Assembly: GCA_030672555.1 (NCBI GenBank)
Contig: DAOVGD010000190.1
Coordinates: forward strand, 1-17,320
Source: Desulfobacterales bacterium
Lineage (GTDB): Bacteria > Desulfobacterota > Desulfobacteria > Desulfobacterales > C00003106
Reading direction: 5' to 3'
Length of the DNA stretch: 17,320 bases
A program made the position numbers and the translations under genes. The notes beneath the pieces are model-generated. The model did not search any database and was not told the DNA's origin. It saw only the letters and a program-made list of their open reading frames with translations. How positions within the stretch are numbered: the stretch's first letter is position 1; each line of letters starts with the position of its first letter. This document shows positions 14,703-17,320 of the stretch, piece after piece.

Positions 14703-15871
14703 AATCTTTAATGGAAAGATCAGAGCGCGTCATTGCGCATACTTATGCACGTACTCCAATAGTTTTAGTTCGTGGTAAGGGATGCATTGTTTGGGACGCA
14801 GAGGGAAATGAATACATAGACTTTGTTGCAGGTATTGCGGTTTGCAACCTGGGTCACGCCCATCCGGGTATTACACAGGCAGTACATACTCAGGCCGAAA
14901 AATTAGTCCATGTGTCAAATCTCTATTATACCGAGCCTCAGACAGAATTGGCAGAGTGGCTGGTGAAACATTCTTTTGCGGATAAGGTCTTTTTTGCCAA
15001 CAGTGGGGCAGAGGCAAATGAGGCGGCCATCAAATTAGCTCGCAAGTTTTTCAAGGATAGTGGCGTTTCCGGACGATTCAAGATCATTACTATGAAGGGC
15101 TCATTTCACGGAAGGACCATGGCAACACTCACTGCCACAGGGCAATCAAAAATCCATGGGGGATTCGATCCCTTGTTGGCCGGGTTCACCTATGTCCCTT
15201 TTAACGATATTGACGCGGTAGGAAATGCGATCGATGATACGACCTGCGCGGTTATGCTGGAACCGATCCAGGGCGAGGGCGGGGTTCGGATGCCATCAGA
15301 TGACTATCTTCCCGCCCTTAGAAAACTATGTGATGAAAAAGGGGTCTTGCTGATCCTTGATGAGGTTCAGACCGGGATGGGACGGACTGGCGCTTTGTTT
15401 GGTTATGAGCACTACAAGATCGAACCGGATATCATGACAATTGCCAAGGCCTTGGCTAATGGACTTCCAATGGGGGCCATGCTTGCCAAAGAGAATGTGG
15501 CAGCCGCTTTTACGCCTGGCTCGCACGCATCTACTTTTGGCGGGACACCACTGGTTTCCTCAGCGGCGTTGGCGGTGGCAAACGCTTTAGAAGAAGGTCT
15601 TATCTCACATTGTAAGGAGATAGGAGATTATTTTAAGGGCGCTCTACTACAATTAAAGGCCGATCATGAGTGTATAAAGGATGTCCGCGGGAAAGGGCTG
15701 CTACTCGGTGCGGAGATCGACCGTGATGGTGCACCGATAGTGCAGGAGTGCCTGAAAAAGGGATTTTTAATAAATTGTGCCCATGGAAACGTGCTTCGTT
15801 TTATTCCTCCTTTGATTATCGAAAAAGAGCCTATTGATCGCCTCATAGAAACACTGGACGGGATACTGTAG
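14699..15871 (+). CDS. argD: Acetylornithine aminotransferase
   Basis: PLP-dependent class III aminotransferase converting N-acetylglutamate semialdehyde to N-acetylornithine, with glutamate as amino donor. It has 390 residues, the usual length. Motifs: NSGAEANEAAIKLARKF (phosphate/PLP cup), MKGSFHGRT, EPIQGEGGV, and DEVQTGMGRTG with the Asp that contacts the pyridine nitrogen. The Schiff-base lysine is Lys250 in IAKALANGLPMGA. The ATG overlaps the argB stop as ATGA (14699-14702), so translation is coupled. The last codons (LIETLDGIL) have an imperfect second copy 75 bases downstream, on the other side of a heptamer array, suggesting that the gene end has been rearranged. Confidence 0.95.
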   Translation: MKSLMERSERVIAHTYARTPIVLVRGKGCIVWDAEGNEYIDFVAGIAVCNLGHAHPGITQAVHTQAEKLVHVSNLYYTEPQTELAEWLVKHSFADKVFFANSGAEANEAAIKLARKFFKDSGVSGRFKIITMKGSFHGRTMATLTATGQSKIHGGFDPLLAGFTYVPFNDIDAVGNAIDDTTCAVMLEPIQGEGGVRMPSDDYLPALRKLCDEKGVLLILDEVQTGMGRTGALFGYEHYKIEPDIMTIAKALANGLPMGAMLAKENVAAAFTPGSHASTFGGTPLVSSAALAVANALEEGLISHCKEIGDYFKGALLQLKADHECIKDVRGKGLLLGAEIDRDGAPIVQECLKKGFLINCAHGNVLRFIPPLIIEKEPIDRLIETLDGIL

Positions 15872-15933
15872 GATTGAAGATTGAAGATTGAAGATTGTCG
15901 ATTGAAGATTGTCGAGCTTATAGAAACACAGGA
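15842..15933 (+). repeat. Imperfect direct repeat of the argD 3' end
   Basis: CTCATAGAAACACTGGA (15842-15858, inside argD) recurs as CTTATAGAAACACAGGA (15917-15933), 15 of 17 bases identical. Both copies run on in the same relative frame to a TAG stop (15869-15871 and 15941-15943). Between them lies the heptamer array 15872-15913. The outer copy also contains AGGAG (15930-15934). Confidence 0.65.
15872..15913. repeat. GATTGAA/GATTGTC heptamer array between argD and argF
   Basis: Six 7-bp units: GATTGAA three times, GATTGTC, GATTGAA, GATTGTC. The array starts one base after the argD stop codon. It belongs to the same family as the arrays around the foldback at 7292-7416. Confidence 0.85.
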
Positions 15934-15954
15934 GATGCAATAGCAAAGTCAATT

Positions 15955-16881
15955 ATGAAAAAGGATGTTTTGACGCTTTGGGACCTGGAGCCTGAAGAGA
16001 TTATGCAATTGATAGAGCGCGCCATGGTATTTGATAAAAACAATACCTCGGGGGTACTGTATCGACCTTTGGAGGGGAAGACCCTTGGGATTATCTTTGA
16101 GAAACCTTCTACCAGGACACGGGTCTCTTTTGAAGTGGCTATGATTCAGTTGGGGGGCGGGGTTACTTTTTTAAGCGCAAAAGAAACCCAGATGATCCGT
16201 AATGAGCCGATTGCCGACACTGCTCGTGTCCTTTCAAGATACCTCGACGGGATTGTGATAAGGACGTATTCACAGGAGCTTTTAGAAGAATTAGCTCTGA
16301 ATGCTTCGATTCCGGTTATTAACGGGCTTACAGACACATATCATCCATGTCAGATATTGAGCGATCTTCAGACGATTTTGGAAAAGAAGGGAACCCTGAC
16401 CGGCCTCAAGATTGCCTGGGTAGGTGATGGGAATAATGTGGCCCACTCGTGGATCAATGCGGCCGCCATTTTAGGACTTCATCTCGTCCTTGCAACGCCA
16501 GAAGGATACGAACCGAACCAGGACATTCTGCAAAAGGCGATAGATCATGGAAAGGGAACTATCTCGCTGCTTTCCGATCCTTTTGAAGCAGTCGAGGATG
16601 CAGATGTTGTTTATACTGATGTCTGGGCGAGTATGGGGCAGGAGAGCGAACACGAGGCACGTAAAAAGATATTTCAGCCCTATCAGGTCAATGGCAATCT
16701 GGTCACCAAAGCCAAAGAAGACGTACTAATCATGCACTGTCTTCCTGCGCACCGTGAGGAGGAGATCACAAATGAAGTTTTGGAAGGCCCCAGGTCTGTT
16801 GTGTGGGACCAGGCTGAAAACAAACTCCATATGCATAAAGCAATACTTGAGCGATTGATGATTGAACAGTCTGACGAGTAA
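15955..16881 (+). CDS. argF: Ornithine carbamoyltransferase
   Basis: Makes citrulline from ornithine and carbamoyl phosphate in the cytoplasm. The 308 residues from the ATG at 15955 match the family's usual length and start (MKKDVLTLWDL). The carbamoyl-phosphate loop STRTR is at residues 52-56 (FEKPSTRTRVSFE), HPCQ at 130-133, the ornithine-side SMG at 226-228, and HCLP at 261-264. A TTG at 15895 would add 20 residues translated from heptamer repeats and is rejected. The only good ribosome site, AGGAG at 15930-15934, lies 20 bases from the ATG and abuts an ATG that stops after two codons, so the native initiation region may be disturbed. It is separated from argD by repeats but is probably in the same transcript. 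Confidence 0.94.
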   Translation: MKKDVLTLWDLEPEEIMQLIERAMVFDKNNTSGVLYRPLEGKTLGIIFEKPSTRTRVSFEVAMIQLGGGVTFLSAKETQMIRNEPIADTARVLSRYLDGIVIRTYSQELLEELALNASIPVINGLTDTYHPCQILSDLQTILEKKGTLTGLKIAWVGDGNNVAHSWINAAAILGLHLVLATPEGYEPNQDILQKAIDHGKGTISLLSDPFEAVEDADVVYTDVWASMGQESEHEARKKIFQPYQVNGNLVTKAKEDVLIMHCLPAHREEEITNEVLEGPRSVVWDQAENKLHMHKAILERLMIEQSDE

Positions 16882-16959
16882 CGAGCAGTTAGTATCGTGT
16901 AACGATTGAGTTTGTTTAGTATTTTTAATAGATTGCATGAAAATTCGATATCCGAAGCA

Positions 16960-17117
16960 CGAAATTCGAAACAAATTCAAATGACCCAAAACACAAAATC
17001 CGAAACGACATGATTCGGAGCATCGTGCCCTTCGTTCATTATAAATACGGTACTGCGTAAGCTTGAAGAGCGTTTTGAACATTTGATATTTAAATTTAGA
17101 ATTTGTTTCGAATTTCG
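16960..17117. repeat. Long foldback between argF and argG
   Basis: A perfect 19-bp inverted repeat: CGAAATTCGAAACAAATTC at 16960-16978, with its complement at 17099-17117. The arms continue imperfectly inward (TCAAATG...AAAAC against GTTTT...CATTTGA) around a loop of roughly 90 bases. No credible ORF lies inside. It fills most of the 281-base gap 16882-17162, so the argG transcript either crosses it or starts inside its right arm. Confidence 0.7.
17075..17102 (+). promoter_or_regulatory. Weak promoter candidate for argG
   Basis: TTGAAC (17075-17080), a 16-base spacer and TAGAAT (17097-17102) overlap the right arm of the foldback and would give argG its own promoter. The match is modest and the region is AT-rich, so chance is possible. 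No ARG-box operator was recognised. Confidence 0.25.
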
Positions 17118-17162
17118 ATATTCGAATTTCGGATTTTTCGACATTGATGACGGAGGATTCTT

Positions 17163-17320
17163 TTGACAGGTAGGATAAGAAAAGTAGTCCTGGCCTATTC
17201 AGGAGGTCTTGATACATCTGTTATATTAGCCTGGCTTAAGGAGACGTATGACTGTTCTGTGATCACCTTTTCTGCTGACATAGGTCAAGGAGAAGAGCTT
17301 GATTATATAGAGGAAAAGGC
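17163..17320 (+). CDS. argG: Argininosuccinate synthase (N-terminal 52 residues; cut by the window edge)
   Basis: Condenses citrulline with aspartate using ATP. The first ~50 residues show the N-type ATP pyrophosphatase loop AYSGGLDTSV at about residues 11-20 and ITFSADIGQGEEL, both hallmarks of ArgG. The start is a TTG at 17163-17165, chosen because GGAGG (17152-17156) sits six bases upstream and no ATG lies between. It is the last visible gene of the argBDFG series; argH would be expected to follow outside the window. Confidence 0.93.
   Translation, partial: MTGRIRKVVLAYSGGLDTSVILAWLKETYDCSVITFSADIGQGEELDYIEEK

Noticed and set aside
15895..15954. TTG start giving a 328-residue ArgF
   Set aside because: The extra 20 residues come from the heptamer array and the duplicated argD end; orthologues begin at MKKD-like sequence and the length fits the ATG at 15955.
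16726..17217. 163-residue minus-strand ORF
   Set aside because: It overlaps the argF end and the argG start and translates the foldback repeat; no protein features.

Overview
The window looks like a chromosomal segment of a Gram-negative bacterium, most likely an uncultured Desulfobacterota/deltaproteobacterium-like or Nitrospirota-like lineage. The reasons are the gene order hslU-argB-argD-argF-argG, a PilS-type sensor kinase, a GAF-PilB/GspE ATPase, a DUF5658-type protein and many short dispersed foldback and tandem repeats. The placement is inference; there is no rRNA or other phylogenetic marker here. Coding density is high, and no gap without a gene exceeds 300 bases.

Layout. 1-1592 (-): PilS-like histidine kinase, truncated by the window edge. 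1748-2677 (+): TPR lipoprotein, divergent from it. 2813-2828: a well-spaced -24/-12 (sigma-54) candidate ahead of a DUF5658-like membrane protein (2912-3388). 3512-5676 (-): rarA followed by a 266-residue PIN-like protein, probably one transcript. 5760-7268 (+): LeuT-fold sodium symporter, possibly made from a leaderless mRNA. 7256-7487: a MITE-like foldback bracketed by 7-bp repeats. 7546-10088 (+): a two-helix membrane protein coupled to a GAF-PilB/GspE ATPase. 10088-10230: a 143-bp foldback that starts in that gene's stop codon. 10316-12151 (-): M48 metalloprotease with a TPR tail. 12320-17320 (+): hslU without an adjacent hslV, then argB, argD, argF and the start of argG.

How the genes work together. 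argB, argD, argF and argG form the ornithine-to-argininosuccinate part of arginine synthesis. argB and argD overlap by ATGA and the whole series is likely co-transcribed behind hslU. The PilS-like kinase, the sigma-54-type promoter and the PilB/GspE ATPase hint at a type IV pilus or secretion network, but no other pilus gene is present. RarA acts at stalled replication forks.

The most unusual feature is what the intergenic DNA does at gene ends. The argB start codon lies inside an array of 7-bp ATGACAA units. Every earlier ATG in the array opens a five-codon ORF whose stop overlaps a later ATG, and one such chain lands exactly on the argB start. At the hslU-argB and argD-argF junctions the 3' end of the upstream gene, including its stop region, is imperfectly duplicated on the far side of short-repeat DNA, as if repeats had been inserted with long target duplications. 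The stop codons of the symporter, the GspE-like gene and the M48 gene also fall within or at the edge of repeats.
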